A DNA stretch of 40,718 bases from an uncultured SAR116 cluster alpha proteobacterium (GTDB lineage Bacteria > Pseudomonadota > Alphaproteobacteria > Puniceispirillales > Marisalimonadaceae). Numbering within the stretch: position 1 is the stretch's first letter; each line of letters opens with the position of its first letter. Positions 7,945 to 16,626 of the stretch are shown here, one piece after another. The stretch is taken from the NCBI GenBank assembly GCA_902589185.1, contig CACIRZ010000013.1, positions 1 through 40,718 on the forward strand, given 5' to 3'. Below the pieces are notes generated by a model that saw only the letters and a program-made list of their open reading frames with translations, ran no database searches and was not told the DNA's origin. A program made the position numbers and the translations under genes.

Positions 7945-8829
7945 ATGACTGCATTAAAAGGAATTATTGCACCTTTTACAACTCCATTTAAGGCAAATGG
8001 AGAAATTGATCTTACTTTGATAAAGCCACAAGTGGATTGGTTAATTGATAATGGTGTTCATGGTTTAGCTGCTGGAGGTAGCACAGGTGAAGGTCATGCT
8101 TTAAGCAGAGATGAGTATTTATCGATAATGACAGAAACTGCTTCATCTTTAAATGGCAGGGTACCTTTAGTTGCTGGTATTATTGCTAATTCGACATCTG
8201 AAGTAATTGAAAGAGGTAAGTCAGTAAAGTCTCTTGATGTAGCAGCCCTTCAAATAACACCACCAAGCTATTTATTTAGGCCTGACGATGACGCAATGGT
8301 AAGACATTTTAAAGAGATACATGATGCATGCCAGATACCAATATTAATTTATAATGTTGTTCCTTGGTGCTATTTATCACCAGATTTACTATTAAGAATT
8401 ATGGACGAAGTTCCAGGAGTTTTAGGGGTAAAACAAAGCGCCGGTGATATGAAACTTTTTGCTGACCTAATTAGAAGAGCAAACCCTAAAAATATGATAT
8501 TTAGTGCTGTTGATGCTCTACTTTACTTATCATACAAATTAGGAGCCCCAGGATCAATTGCAGCGATTTTAACTGCTGCCCCAGGTCCATCTGTTAAATT
8601 ATGGGACGCTGTCATAGATCAAGATTGGGAAACTGCAAAGGATCTTCATGAAAAACTAATGCCTTTATGGGATGCAATTGGCTTAGATAATATGCCATCT
8701 CTATGTAAATATGCTCAAAGTTTACAAGGTCTTGAAAGTGGTTTTGCCAGAAGACCAACCTCTCCTGCAACCGATGATCAGAAAGAAAAAGTCAAGGAGG
8801 CCCTAATTAATCTAAACCTCATAAAATAA
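7945..8829 (+). CDS. Dihydrodipicolinate synthase/N-acetylneuraminate lyase family aldolase
   Basis: 294 residues, a (beta/alpha)8 class I aldolase. Key residues seen are GGSTGEGHALS (44-54), the catalytic Tyr136 in ILIYN and the Schiff-base Lys163 in LGVKQSAGD. The DHDPS arginine that follows the Tyr motif (YNVPxRT) is absent; the sequence here is YNVVPWCYLS, so it is unlikely to be the lysine-pathway dapA. It more likely cleaves or dehydrates a 2-keto-3-deoxy acid or similar. AAGGAG precedes the ATG. It is divergent from the dehydrogenase unit and 16 nt upstream of the dioxygenase gene. Confidence 0.9.
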   Translation: MTALKGIIAPFTTPFKANGEIDLTLIKPQVDWLIDNGVHGLAAGGSTGEGHALSRDEYLSIMTETASSLNGRVPLVAGIIANSTSEVIERGKSVKSLDVAALQITPPSYLFRPDDDAMVRHFKEIHDACQIPILIYNVVPWCYLSPDLLLRIMDEVPGVLGVKQSAGDMKLFADLIRRANPKNMIFSAVDALLYLSYKLGAPGSIAAILTAAPGPSVKLWDAVIDQDWETAKDLHEKLMPLWDAIGLDNMPSLCKYAQSLQGLESGFARRPTSPATDDQKEKVKEALINLNLIK

Positions 8830-8845
8830 GATTGAGAGGATTTAT

Positions 8846-9805
8846 ATGAACCTTAATTATCCAAAGCCAACAGAATCAATAGAGGCTGCAAAAACTGACT
8901 TAAAAAAATGGGGTTATTGTTTACTTAAAAACGCTATTCCACCAGATCTAAATAGCAAGGCTATGGAAAGATTAATTGAACAGGCTAATGCAGAAAAAGA
9001 ATTAAATCTTGCATACGAGGATGGCAGTGAAAAAAAGAAATGGGGTGATTTCAATAATAACACGGATGCTCCTGGGGTAAACCAACGAGTATGGATGTTG
9101 CCAAATAAAGGTAAAGTATTTTTAGATATTTTAGCAAAACACAATTATGTGGATTGCGTAAAAGAAATTGTTGGAGATGAATTCCTAGTTTCAAGCTTTG
9201 GAGCAAATATTGCTAAGCCAGGTGGCGTTGCAATGGATCTTCATACTGATCAATGGTGGTTTCCAGACCCAGTTAATCGAAATGATGATTTTCTACCTCC
9301 AGGATCTATTAAAAGAAATAAATTTAATATTAAAATCAATGAAAATATTAGTACCAACAACGCACTTATTTCAAGGCCAGCTGTAACTAATGTTTTAATA
9401 ATGCTAAATGGAATGAGTAAAGAAAATGGTGGTACGCGTATTGTCCCAGGATCTCATTTATTTGGACGTCATCCAGATAAAGTTTTAGATAAAGATATAG
9501 AAGTTATATCTGCTGAAGGCCCTCCTGGTTGTGCTATTATTACTGATGGTAGGGTATGGCATGGAACAGGTGCAAATATTACAAAGGATAATAGGCTTGC
9601 GCTATTAATAACTTTTTGTGGTCCACAATTTAGGCCTCAAGAAAATTTCACCTTAGGTATTAAAAAAGATGTTTTTTCAAATTTAAATGATTATCAAAAA
9701 GAATTACTAGGGTTTAAAGTTTGGAATGGTTATGGAAGAATTGGAAATCCTACTGATACATTTCTTGATTTAGAAACTAATGAAATTGGCGAATTAAAAA
9801 TTTAA
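8846..9805 (+). CDS. Phytanoyl-CoA dioxygenase (PhyH) family Fe(II)/2-oxoglutarate oxygenase
   Basis: 319 residues with the double-stranded beta-helix metal triad: H133-x-D135 in LHTDQWW and H239 in VWHGTGAN, plus a 2-oxoglutarate-binding Arg (about R250) in KDNRLALL. GGTRIVPGSH (195-204) is the usual PhyH motif. These enzymes hydroxylate small molecules or remove alkyl groups, and the substrate cannot be read off. It is co-directional with, and 16 nt behind, the aldolase-like gene, with GAGAGG as ribosome-binding site. It probably acts in the same catabolic route, followed by an MFS carrier. Confidence 0.9.
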   Translation: MNLNYPKPTESIEAAKTDLKKWGYCLLKNAIPPDLNSKAMERLIEQANAEKELNLAYEDGSEKKKWGDFNNNTDAPGVNQRVWMLPNKGKVFLDILAKHNYVDCVKEIVGDEFLVSSFGANIAKPGGVAMDLHTDQWWFPDPVNRNDDFLPPGSIKRNKFNIKINENISTNNALISRPAVTNVLIMLNGMSKENGGTRIVPGSHLFGRHPDKVLDKDIEVISAEGPPGCAIITDGRVWHGTGANITKDNRLALLITFCGPQFRPQENFTLGIKKDVFSNLNDYQKELLGFKVWNGYGRIGNPTDTFLDLETNEIGELKI

Positions 9806-9866
9806 ACTATTGCCTAAACTTTATTTAAGTATCATAAAATCTAGCTAACGATTAGATTGGTCCCTT

Positions 9867-11096
9867 ATGAATTTTATAATTGAAAATGCTAGGTGGTTGT
9901 TAGCAACAGCTCTTTTGTATTTTAGTTCCTGTTTTGGACAAACTTTTTTTATCTCATTATTTGCTGGTGAAATTAGACAAGCCTTTGATTTATCACATGG
10001 TGATTGGGGCGCCATCTATTCTGGGGGAACATTAGTTTCTGCTATGGCTATGCTAGTTTTTGGTGGGTACGTTGATAAATATAAAATTACATCAAATATA
10101 AAAATTGTAATAATTTGCTTAAGTCTTCTTTGCTTAAGCATGACATTTATTGAGATTGTTTGGCTTCTTCCATTAATAATTTTTGGTCTCAGGTTTTTTG
10201 GTCAAGGAATGCTAATACATATACCTGCTGTAGCTATAGGTAAATGGTATGGGAAAAACAAAGGTAAAGCTCTGTCTTTATCAATAATGGGATTTTCAAT
10301 TGGGGAAGCAATTTTCCCAGTAATATTTGTAAGTTTATTCACAATTATTGGCTGGAGAAATAGTTGGGTTGTTGGAATGATTATTCTATTATTATTATTA
10401 CCTATAATATTGAAATTATTATCTAATGAAAGAATTCCTAATAGCAAACAAGAAAACATTTCTAATCAGTTAGGTATGAAGAATAAGCATTGGACTAGAA
10501 AAGAGGCTCTTAATCATTGGGTATTTTGGGCTGTGATAGTGCCTTTTTTAATTCCTCCAATTTTTTCTACTGCCTTCTTTTTTAATATGGTTCACTTAAC
10601 AGAAATTAAAGATTGGTCTTTAATTTCTTTTACTGCCCTATTTCCTTTTTATACTTCAATGTCCATTTTCACTACCTTATGTTCTGGTTGGATCCTAGAC
10701 AAATTTGGTGTTGAAAAAATTTTACCATTCTACTTACTACCAATGTCGTTAGGATTGTTAATATTTTCTTTCGGTAACACATATCTTCATGCAATGATTG
10801 GACTTGCCTTTCTAGGAATGACTCAAGGATTAGCAATGACAATCGGAGGAACTTTTTGGCCAAATTACTACGGAACAAAAAATTTGGGATCTGTTAGATC
10901 CTTGTCAACATCAACGATGGTGTTTGGGACTTCATTAGGTCCAGCAATTGTAGGTATGCTATTAGATTTTGGACATAATTATAATTCTATATTATTAGGA
11001 ATGTGTATATTAGCTATATTTGCAAGCATTTCTTTAGCTATTACCATGAAGCATACACCAAAACTAATATCTAATAATATCAAGAAGGGAGTTTAA
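9867..11096 (+). CDS. Major facilitator superfamily transporter
   Basis: 409 residues with about twelve membrane helices. The helix 2-3 loop has FGGYVDKYKI (about 64-73), the helix 4 region has RFFGQGMLIHIPAVAIGKWYG, and the second half has SGWILDKFG, an MFS signature repeat. The overall pattern resembles the oxalate/formate antiporter and monocarboxylate group. It lies 61 nt after the dioxygenase gene, and its stop is 1 nt before the YtoQ start. It is likely the carrier for the substrate or product of the preceding enzymes. Confidence 0.88.
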   Translation: MNFIIENARWLLATALLYFSSCFGQTFFISLFAGEIRQAFDLSHGDWGAIYSGGTLVSAMAMLVFGGYVDKYKITSNIKIVIICLSLLCLSMTFIEIVWLLPLIIFGLRFFGQGMLIHIPAVAIGKWYGKNKGKALSLSIMGFSIGEAIFPVIFVSLFTIIGWRNSWVVGMIILLLLLPIILKLLSNERIPNSKQENISNQLGMKNKHWTRKEALNHWVFWAVIVPFLIPPIFSTAFFFNMVHLTEIKDWSLISFTALFPFYTSMSIFTTLCSGWILDKFGVEKILPFYLLPMSLGLLIFSFGNTYLHAMIGLAFLGMTQGLAMTIGGTFWPNYYGTKNLGSVRSLSTSTMVFGTSLGPAIVGMLLDFGHNYNSILLGMCILAIFASISLAITMKHTPKLISNNIKKGV

Positions 11097-11097
11097 C

Positions 11098-11547
11098 ATG
11101 TTGAACATTTATCTTTCAGGAGAAATACACACTGACTGGCGCGAAGAAATAATCAATTTATGCAAAAATGAAAATTTAAATATTTCTTTTTCCTCTCCAA
11201 TAACAAATCATGAAGCATCTGATAATTGTGGAGTCGAAATATTAGGACAAGAAGAAAAAAATTTCTGGAAAGACAGTAAAGGTGCTAATATCAACTCTAT
11301 AAAAACAAGAAAAGCAATTAAAGATGCTGATATTGTTATTGTTAAATTTGGAGAAAAATATAAACAATGGAATGCAGCGTTTGATGCAGGTTTTGCTGCC
11401 GCTTTAAACAAATCTATAATTGTAATCCATAATGATGAACATCAACATGCATTGAAAGAAGTTGATGCAGCAGCATCTGCTGTTGCAAAAGATCAATACC
11501 AAGTTGTAAGAATTTTAAAATATATTTTAGAAGGGTCTCTAAATTAA
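11098..11547 (+). CDS. YtoQ family protein (nucleoside 2-deoxyribosyltransferase-like fold)
   Basis: 149 residues, the length of Bacillus YtoQ. It begins with YLSGEIHTDWREEI, then SPITNHEASDNCG, and ends with FGEKYKQWNAAFDAGFAAA, the hallmarks of this family, which is distantly related to nucleoside 2-deoxyribosyltransferases. The physiological role is unknown. GGGAG precedes the ATG, and the gene is translationally close to the MFS gene (1 nt after its stop). Confidence 0.85.
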   Translation: MLNIYLSGEIHTDWREEIINLCKNENLNISFSSPITNHEASDNCGVEILGQEEKNFWKDSKGANINSIKTRKAIKDADIVIVKFGEKYKQWNAAFDAGFAAALNKSIIVIHNDEHQHALKEVDAAASAVAKDQYQVVRILKYILEGSLN

Positions 11548-11566
11548 ACTAAATTAAAAAAATTCA

Positions 11567-12031
11567 ATGTTTCATATAATTTTATATAATCCTGAAATTC
11601 CTCCTAATACAGGTAATATAATGAGGTTAGCAGCTAATACTGGCACTCAATTACATTTAATTAGACCATTAGGTTTTAATCTAAGTGATAATTCACTGAA
11701 AAGAGCCGGGCTAGATTATAAAAAAGATGCAGATTATTTTTTACATGATAGTTTTGAAATATGCTTAAATTCAATTAAATTTAATCAAATTTATGCATTT
11801 ACCAAATTCGCAACAAAAAAATTTACAAGTGTAAAATTCAAAAGAAATGATTGTTTCTTATTTGGAAGCGAAACTAGCGGATTACCTGAAAATATTTTAA
11901 ATAAAATAAAAAATATAAATAAGCTTAGAATACCCATGATCAAGAATAGTAGAAGCCTTAATCTAAGCAACTCTGTTTCAATAGCAATTTATGAAGGACT
12001 TAGACAAAATACGTTTGAAAATTTAGTTTAA
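11567..12031 (+). CDS. trmL: tRNA (cytidine/uridine-34-2'-O)-methyltransferase, SpoU family
   Basis: 154 residues, the standard TrmL length. A SPOUT (trefoil-knot) enzyme that methylates the wobble ribose of tRNA-Leu using SAM. Motif 1 is NPEIPPNTGNIMRLAANTG (8-26), motif 2 is LFGSETSGLP and motif 3 is SLNLSNSVSIAIYE, all intact. The gene lies 19 nt after the YtoQ gene and 14 nt before the LysE-type gene. Confidence 0.95.
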   Translation: MFHIILYNPEIPPNTGNIMRLAANTGTQLHLIRPLGFNLSDNSLKRAGLDYKKDADYFLHDSFEICLNSIKFNQIYAFTKFATKKFTSVKFKRNDCFLFGSETSGLPENILNKIKNINKLRIPMIKNSRSLNLSNSVSIAIYEGLRQNTFENLV

Positions 12032-12045
12032 GATTTGGTTTTAAC

Positions 12046-12678
12046 ATGAGCATCTATGAGTGGCTAACAATTACATTTATTTGTATAGCTGGAGCTACAA
12101 GCCCTGGACCAAGTATATTGTTAATTATTTATATCAATAATACTAGAGGCTTCATATCAGGTGTTACTGCTTCAATTGCACATGGACTTGGCATATTTAT
12201 TTATGCTCTAATCTCTATTTATACCTTAAGTTTAATTCATAAAAATTTACCCCATGTAATACCATCTATACAATTGATGGGAGCAATATTTCTTATATTT
12301 TTAAGTTATAAAATGGTGCTTTACAATCCAACTAAAAAAAAGACTAACCAAGATTTATTGCCCTCTCAAAAAATGACAAGTAACTTTCTAATGGGACTGA
12401 CAATATCTATCGTTAATCCTAAAATTCTAATTTTTTTTACATCCGTCTTTAGTCAATTTATAAATAATGACTTTAATGATTATAGCAAATTAGGTGTTGG
12501 ACTATTAGCAGGTATAATTGATACAGTCTGGTATATTTTAGTTTCATATTCTGTAAATCTTCCAAATTTAAAAAATTATATTATCTCTAATCAAAGAATA
12601 ATCTTTCTGTTTTTTGGGATAATTTTAATTATTTATTCTATTTATTTAGTTAATAATTCAATTAGGTATTTTATTTAA
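12046..12678 (+). CDS. LysE/RhtB family amino-acid exporter
   Basis: 210 residues with about six membrane helices. The N-terminal signature GATSPGPSILLI (about 17-28) and the central NPKILIFFTSVFSQF segment are typical of LysE/RhtB translocators that export amino acids or derivatives. Its 3' end overlaps the convergent HemY-like gene by 21 nt. The substrate is unknown. Confidence 0.9.
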   Translation: MSIYEWLTITFICIAGATSPGPSILLIIYINNTRGFISGVTASIAHGLGIFIYALISIYTLSLIHKNLPHVIPSIQLMGAIFLIFLSYKMVLYNPTKKKTNQDLLPSQKMTSNFLMGLTISIVNPKILIFFTSVFSQFINNDFNDYSKLGVGLLAGIIDTVWYILVSYSVNLPNLKNYIISNQRIIFLFFGIILIIYSIYLVNNSIRYFI

Positions 12679-14052
12679 TAATCTATTAGATCTATTATCT
12701 GACGATATTTTTAAAACGTCAAAATTTTGATTATTTTCTAATTTCATCCATTCAATAGTACTTAATAGATCACATTTTGGACAATGTAATTCCCAATTGT
12801 GGTTTTTATTACCACAGGAATAACAAAAATAATTATATCCTTCTTTGGCGCTTGCTGCTTTCTCAAGATAATTCTTAACTACTTCGGGATTATTTTGAGA
12901 TCCAGCTATATCAGCCAACGCTTGATATGCTTTAGTTGTAAGTTTATCCTCGGGAATATCTTTTAATAGTTTTTCAGCCTCTCCCCAAATTTCCTCTGAT
13001 ATAGCATAACATGCCACTTCTATTTTAAGATCATTTTTAATTTCCTGTGAAGATTTTTTATTCAAAAGATTAATCGCTTTTGAAACACGAGATCCCGATG
13101 TTTTTAAATTCCACTTTTTAGATAGTTCTTCTAGAATATCTGGGTTAGCAGTTAATAAAAAAGTTTTTTCTAATTGATCGATTGACTTTGTCTTTGAACC
13201 AATACCTTTAAGCAGGCCTGACAACTTTACAGAAGCTCCAATATGACTTGGTTTTTGTTTAAAGGCTTCTTTTAAATGATTGGTAGCAAGATAACTTTTT
13301 TCATCTTCTAAATAATCTAATGCCTTTAAGTAATTTAAATCCGCAGATATATTTTTGTATATATTATCTTTCATATAATTAAGTTTTTTTAATTTATTGA
13401 GGTATATAAGAGAATTTGAAATATCTCTCAACTTTGCATATGAAAACAACAAAACTTCTAAAATTTGTTTTGACTTAGGTTCAAATTTAAGAGCCTTTAG
13501 AGCTTCATTAATAATTTCATTTAAATCTGTATTATTAAATATTGCTTGTCTCATAAGTGCTAAATGACCAACAAATGCTGTAGATGGTTCATCAGTTAGC
13601 TGTTTAAAATAATTTTTTGATAATTCTTCATTTTCATAAGAGTTTTTATTTATTTTGTTAAAGACATTAATGTGTGTGTTTAATAATTTACCTAAATTTT
13701 TATCCTTAGTATTCCTTGATACTAACGCAGCTTCTTTTGCTGCAGTTTCTAATTCTCCATGACTTGCCAATAAAAATGCCTTTACTAATTTTTGTTCAAC
13801 TTTTTTATTATTGTTAGCTTCAAATCGTCTTAATGTCGCTTTTGGCAAATTCAAAAAAGCTAGCCAAATTCTGTCAATAAAGATTAGAATTACAGAAAAC
13901 AAAATAATAATTAGAATAAACCTGTCTGTAGGTATTTGAATTCCCCACTCCATCCAATTTATAGATGTTACTCCTGGATGCTCAGAGAAGAATTCTGATA
14001 AATACCATATGATGGAAATAAATATTATTAGTTTTAAGATTTTAAAAATCAC
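12658..14052 (-). CDS. HemY-like TPR membrane protein
   Basis: 464 residues. Two N-terminal membrane helices (about 5-20 and 44-62) are followed by DRIWLAFLNLPKATLRRFE, a typical HemY_N entry, then helical TPR repeats. A C-terminal zinc ribbon, FCYSCGNKNHNWELHCPKC, has two CxxC pairs near residues 419-435. This is the usual alphaproteobacterial HemY-like protein encoded after hemD and the Mic60 gene. It is not the protoporphyrinogen oxidase also called HemY; a role as scaffold in haem synthesis is only proposed. It lies 16 nt after the Mic60-like gene, and its 3' end overlaps the convergent LysE-type gene. Confidence 0.88.
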   Translation of the reverse strand: MIFKILKLIIFISIIWYLSEFFSEHPGVTSINWMEWGIQIPTDRFILIIILFSVILIFIDRIWLAFLNLPKATLRRFEANNNKKVEQKLVKAFLLASHGELETAAKEAALVSRNTKDKNLGKLLNTHINVFNKINKNSYENEELSKNYFKQLTDEPSTAFVGHLALMRQAIFNNTDLNEIINEALKALKFEPKSKQILEVLLFSYAKLRDISNSLIYLNKLKKLNYMKDNIYKNISADLNYLKALDYLEDEKSYLATNHLKEAFKQKPSHIGASVKLSGLLKGIGSKTKSIDQLEKTFLLTANPDILEELSKKWNLKTSGSRVSKAINLLNKKSSQEIKNDLKIEVACYAISEEIWGEAEKLLKDIPEDKLTTKAYQALADIAGSQNNPEVVKNYLEKAASAKEGYNYFCYSCGNKNHNWELHCPKCDLLSTIEWMKLENNQNFDVLKISSDNRSNRLLNKIPN

Positions 14053-14068
14053 TTGTTCGCTCTTTTTT

Positions 14069-14920
14069 TTAACTTTGATTTAATGCTCTTTCAAACCTAT
14101 TTATTGAGTCTTTTATAGTTTCTTTCCAATTCTCAGGAAGTGTCTTTATGATAGATAAAAAATTATTAAAATTTTTGTTTTCAAGTTCTTTTTCTGCCAT
14201 TGTAATTAACCCTCTAGGAGTGGTGTTGTCTGAAAACTTTCTAAGTTTTAAAAAACCTGCAAAATAATTTTTCAGTCTATTCAAATAGGTTTCTTCACTT
14301 AAAAATTCATCGTAATTGGAAGATGAACCGAAGTCTTTTTTTGAGAGAAGTTTTTCTATTATTATTTTACCTTCTTTAATAAGTTCTTTTTGAGGTTTTT
14401 CTATATTTTGTGAAAACTTTCTCGGTTCGTAAGAGTTTTTAACTTGAACAGCATTATTATTTTGTTCTATTTCTTTATTTGTTGTTTCAGCTAAGTTTTC
14501 TAAAATTTTAATTTTATTTGAGATTTTATCTAGCTCTTCTTTTATCAATGACAAGGAGTTACCTTGGTTTTCAATTTCGAGGTTTAATGTTTCGTTTGTA
14601 TTAAAATCAAGAGAATTTAGCTTATTTTTAAGTAATTCAATTTCTGTATTAATTTCATTAATTTTTATATTTTCTTTATCTTTTAAAGCCACAATCTCTT
14701 TATTTAGTTGAATGATTTTATTTGACTGTTTTTCAATATGATTTGGCAAATAATATAAAGTTATCCAAATTAAAATTATAATAAACGAGACGACGGTTAT
14801 AAATAGTATTAAAAAAATAGGATTTTTTAAAATAATTGTTTTTTGTGTTTCATTTACCGGCTCCATATCGATGATTGTTTCTTTATCACTCTTAGCTTTA
14901 TGAGTTTTAGCTTTTATCAT
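14069..14920 (-). CDS. Mic60/mitofilin-like membrane protein
   Basis: 283 residues. The cytoplasmic basic N-terminus is followed by one membrane helix (about 34-58) and a long coiled coil (about 62-150) rich in Lys, Glu, Asn and Leu. The C-terminal helical domain includes RGLITMAEKELENKNFNNFL, as in the mitofilin signature region. The position between hemD and hemY is the conserved one for alphaproteobacterial Mic60, which bends the inner membrane and is the ancestor of the cristae-shaping protein. It is short compared with the 350-450 residues seen in many relatives. The identification rests on architecture and synteny more than on sequence. Confidence 0.75.
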   Translation of the reverse strand: MIKAKTHKAKSDKETIIDMEPVNETQKTIILKNPIFLILFITVVSFIIILIWITLYYLPNHIEKQSNKIIQLNKEIVALKDKENIKINEINTEIELLKNKLNSLDFNTNETLNLEIENQGNSLSLIKEELDKISNKIKILENLAETTNKEIEQNNNAVQVKNSYEPRKFSQNIEKPQKELIKEGKIIIEKLLSKKDFGSSSNYDEFLSEETYLNRLKNYFAGFLKLRKFSDNTTPRGLITMAEKELENKNFNNFLSIIKTLPENWKETIKDSINRFERALNQS

Positions 14921-14937
14921 CTTTATGTCCTTGTTTA

Positions 14938-15687
14938 CTAAGGTAATTTGATTATAATATCTAAAAATTCTTTAGTAAAATTTTTCTTAATAATATTTAT
15001 ATTTATCCAACCTATGCTCTCTGCTTTGTTAGCAACATTTTCACTATTAACATATAAAGTTGCTTTATTTTTAACAATATTGAATAAATTGTAATTTTCT
15101 AAAATTTGTTTTGCAATTGATACATTTCTTGATGAAAATATCACTAAATTTAAGAAATCATATTCAATTAAATCCATTTGCAAAGGCTTTGGTAATTCTA
15201 AAATTGGATGGGTGCTATAACCTTCGATAATTTCTATTTTTCTGTTATAATTTAATAAATTTTTTTCAAGTTCAATACTTCTGTTTTTAGCAGCAATCCA
15301 TAAACCACAATCTTCTTTTTTAGTGTTATTTACAATTAGGTTATGTAAAGATTTAGAACTATTATTTGCTTGTGCAATATTAATATATGATAATTTTTTC
15401 AATTGATATGTGGTTTCAAATCCTACAGAAAAAATTCTTATATTTTTTGTAAAATTACCCGGTGTATTTAAAATTATTTTATCAAGAATGCTTAATGCTT
15501 TAGGACTTGTTATAATAAGATAATTAAAAAAAATTTTAGAAACATTTAAGCTTTTAAAATCTTCATATTTTAATGTGGTTATAGGAAACGGTTTTGAATA
15601 AGACCCATTATCATTTAGATATTGTGAATTCCTTTCAGCATCTTTTTTTTCTCGAAGGATAAAAGTTATTTTTTTTGATTTTTTAAT
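14938..15687 (-). CDS. hemD: Uroporphyrinogen-III synthase, non-canonical (ATT) start or frameshift
   Basis: The reading frame is open from the TGA at 15693 to the stop at 14938. It encodes KKSKKITFILREKKDAERN, then NYLIITSPKAL and RIFSVGFETTYQL, the N-terminal and linker motifs of HemD, which cyclises hydroxymethylbilane to uroporphyrinogen III. The first ATG/GTG/TTG in frame is a TTG at 15402, deep inside the fold and an implausible start. A strong AAGGAG (15700-15695) lies 7 nt upstream of an in-frame ATT (15687-15685). The nearby ATG at 15691 is out of frame and hits TAA after one codon. With the ATT start the protein has 249 residues, normal for HemD. A one-base indel in the T/A run is the alternative. 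Confidence 0.82.
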   Translation of the reverse strand: MKKSKKITFILREKKDAERNSQYLNDNGSYSKPFPITTLKYEDFKSLNVSKIFFNYLIITSPKALSILDKIILNTPGNFTKNIRIFSVGFETTYQLKKLSYINIAQANNSSKSLHNLIVNNTKKEDCGLWIAAKNRSIELEKNLLNYNRKIEIIEGYSTHPILELPKPLQMDLIEYDFLNLVIFSSRNVSIAKQILENYNLFNIVKNKATLYVNSENVANKAESIGWININIIKKNFTKEFLDIIIKLP

Positions 15688-15694
15688 CCATCAA

Positions 15695-15700
15695 CTCCTT
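15695..15700 (-). promoter_or_regulatory. Strong ribosome-binding site deciding the hemD start
   Basis: AAGGAG on the minus strand, between the hemC stop and hemD. Its spacing is 7 nt to the in-frame ATT and only 3 nt to the out-of-frame ATG, so it favours initiation at ATT. Confidence 0.65.
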
Positions 15701-15711
15701 GTTTAATAAAA

Positions 15712-16626
15712 TTATTTAAATAAAAAATCACCATTAGTTTGAGTTTTAATTTTATTTCCTAACTCTTGACCTAACTTAATTGCATCTTTAATCGATCCTG
15801 TGATTTTAGATCTAATCACTTTCTTACCATCTAAAGTTGCAATTGCTCCATACAATATCAATTCTTTATTATCAGTAAAATGAGCGCTTGCTGAAATTGG
15901 AGATCTACAAGAACCATCTAAAGTTTTTAATAGACTTCTTTCAGCCAAAGTTTCAAAAAAAGCTCTTTCATCGTTAATTTTATTTAAGAGCATCTTTAAT
16001 TTTTTTTGATATTCATTATTACCATTTGTAGTAGATTGAATTGCAATAACCCCTTGAGAAGATGCTGGAGGAATAATTTCATTTGGAATTATGTTACCAA
16101 CGTTAATATTTAACCTATCCAAACCTGCTTTGGCTAATATAATTGCATCATATAATCCAGAATTTAGCTTTTCAATTCGAGTTCCAACATTACCTCTCAG
16201 AGTCTTTATGTTTAAATCAGGCCTATAATATTTAGCAAAAGCAGCTCTTCTTACAGAACTTGTTCCTACAATTGCTTTATCTGGCAAATTATCGAATGAA
16301 TCATAATTTCCTAACAAGACATCACTTCTATCACCTCTTGGAAGAACAGCTGAGATTTCTGTATTTTTTGCAATATCTGTTTCCATATCTTTCATTGAGT
16401 GAACAGCAATGTCTGCAAATCCATTTAAAATAAAATACTCTAATTCCTTAATAAAAAGACCTTTACCTCCAATGTCAGATAAAGATTTATTTAAAATTTT
16501 GTCCCCTGATGTAGTAACTTTAATAGTTTCAGTTTCAACATCTTTTCCAAAATAACTTTTAACAATATCTACTTGTCTTAAAGCGAGTTTTGATTTTCGA
16601 GTAGCAATTCTTATTTTAAGTGTCAT
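15712..16626 (-). CDS. hemC: Porphobilinogen deaminase (hydroxymethylbilane synthase)
   Basis: 304 residues, the usual length. It polymerises four porphobilinogens into hydroxymethylbilane in haem synthesis. The catalytic Asp80 lies in VHSMKD (75-80), the substrate-binding Arg motifs are GTSSVRR (121-127) and TLRGNVGTR (142-150), and the dipyrromethane cofactor Cys240 is in LDGSCRSP. All are intact. It is the first gene of hemC-hemD-Mic60-hemY and is divergent from tsaD, with a 158-nt promoter gap. Confidence 0.97.
   Translation of the reverse strand: MTLKIRIATRKSKLALRQVDIVKSYFGKDVETETIKVTTSGDKILNKSLSDIGGKGLFIKELEYFILNGFADIAVHSMKDMETDIAKNTEISAVLPRGDRSDVLLGNYDSFDNLPDKAIVGTSSVRRAAFAKYYRPDLNIKTLRGNVGTRIEKLNSGLYDAIILAKAGLDRLNINVGNIIPNEIIPPASSQGVIAIQSTTNGNNEYQKKLKMLLNKINDERAFFETLAERSLLKTLDGSCRSPISASAHFTDNKELILYGAIATLDGKKVIRSKITGSIKDAIKLGQELGNKIKTQTNGDFLFK

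Noticed and set aside
14938-15402. A 154-residue gene starting at TTG 15402
   Set aside because: The open frame extends about 285 nt upstream and encodes the HemD N-terminus, so this would be a truncated reading of hemD.
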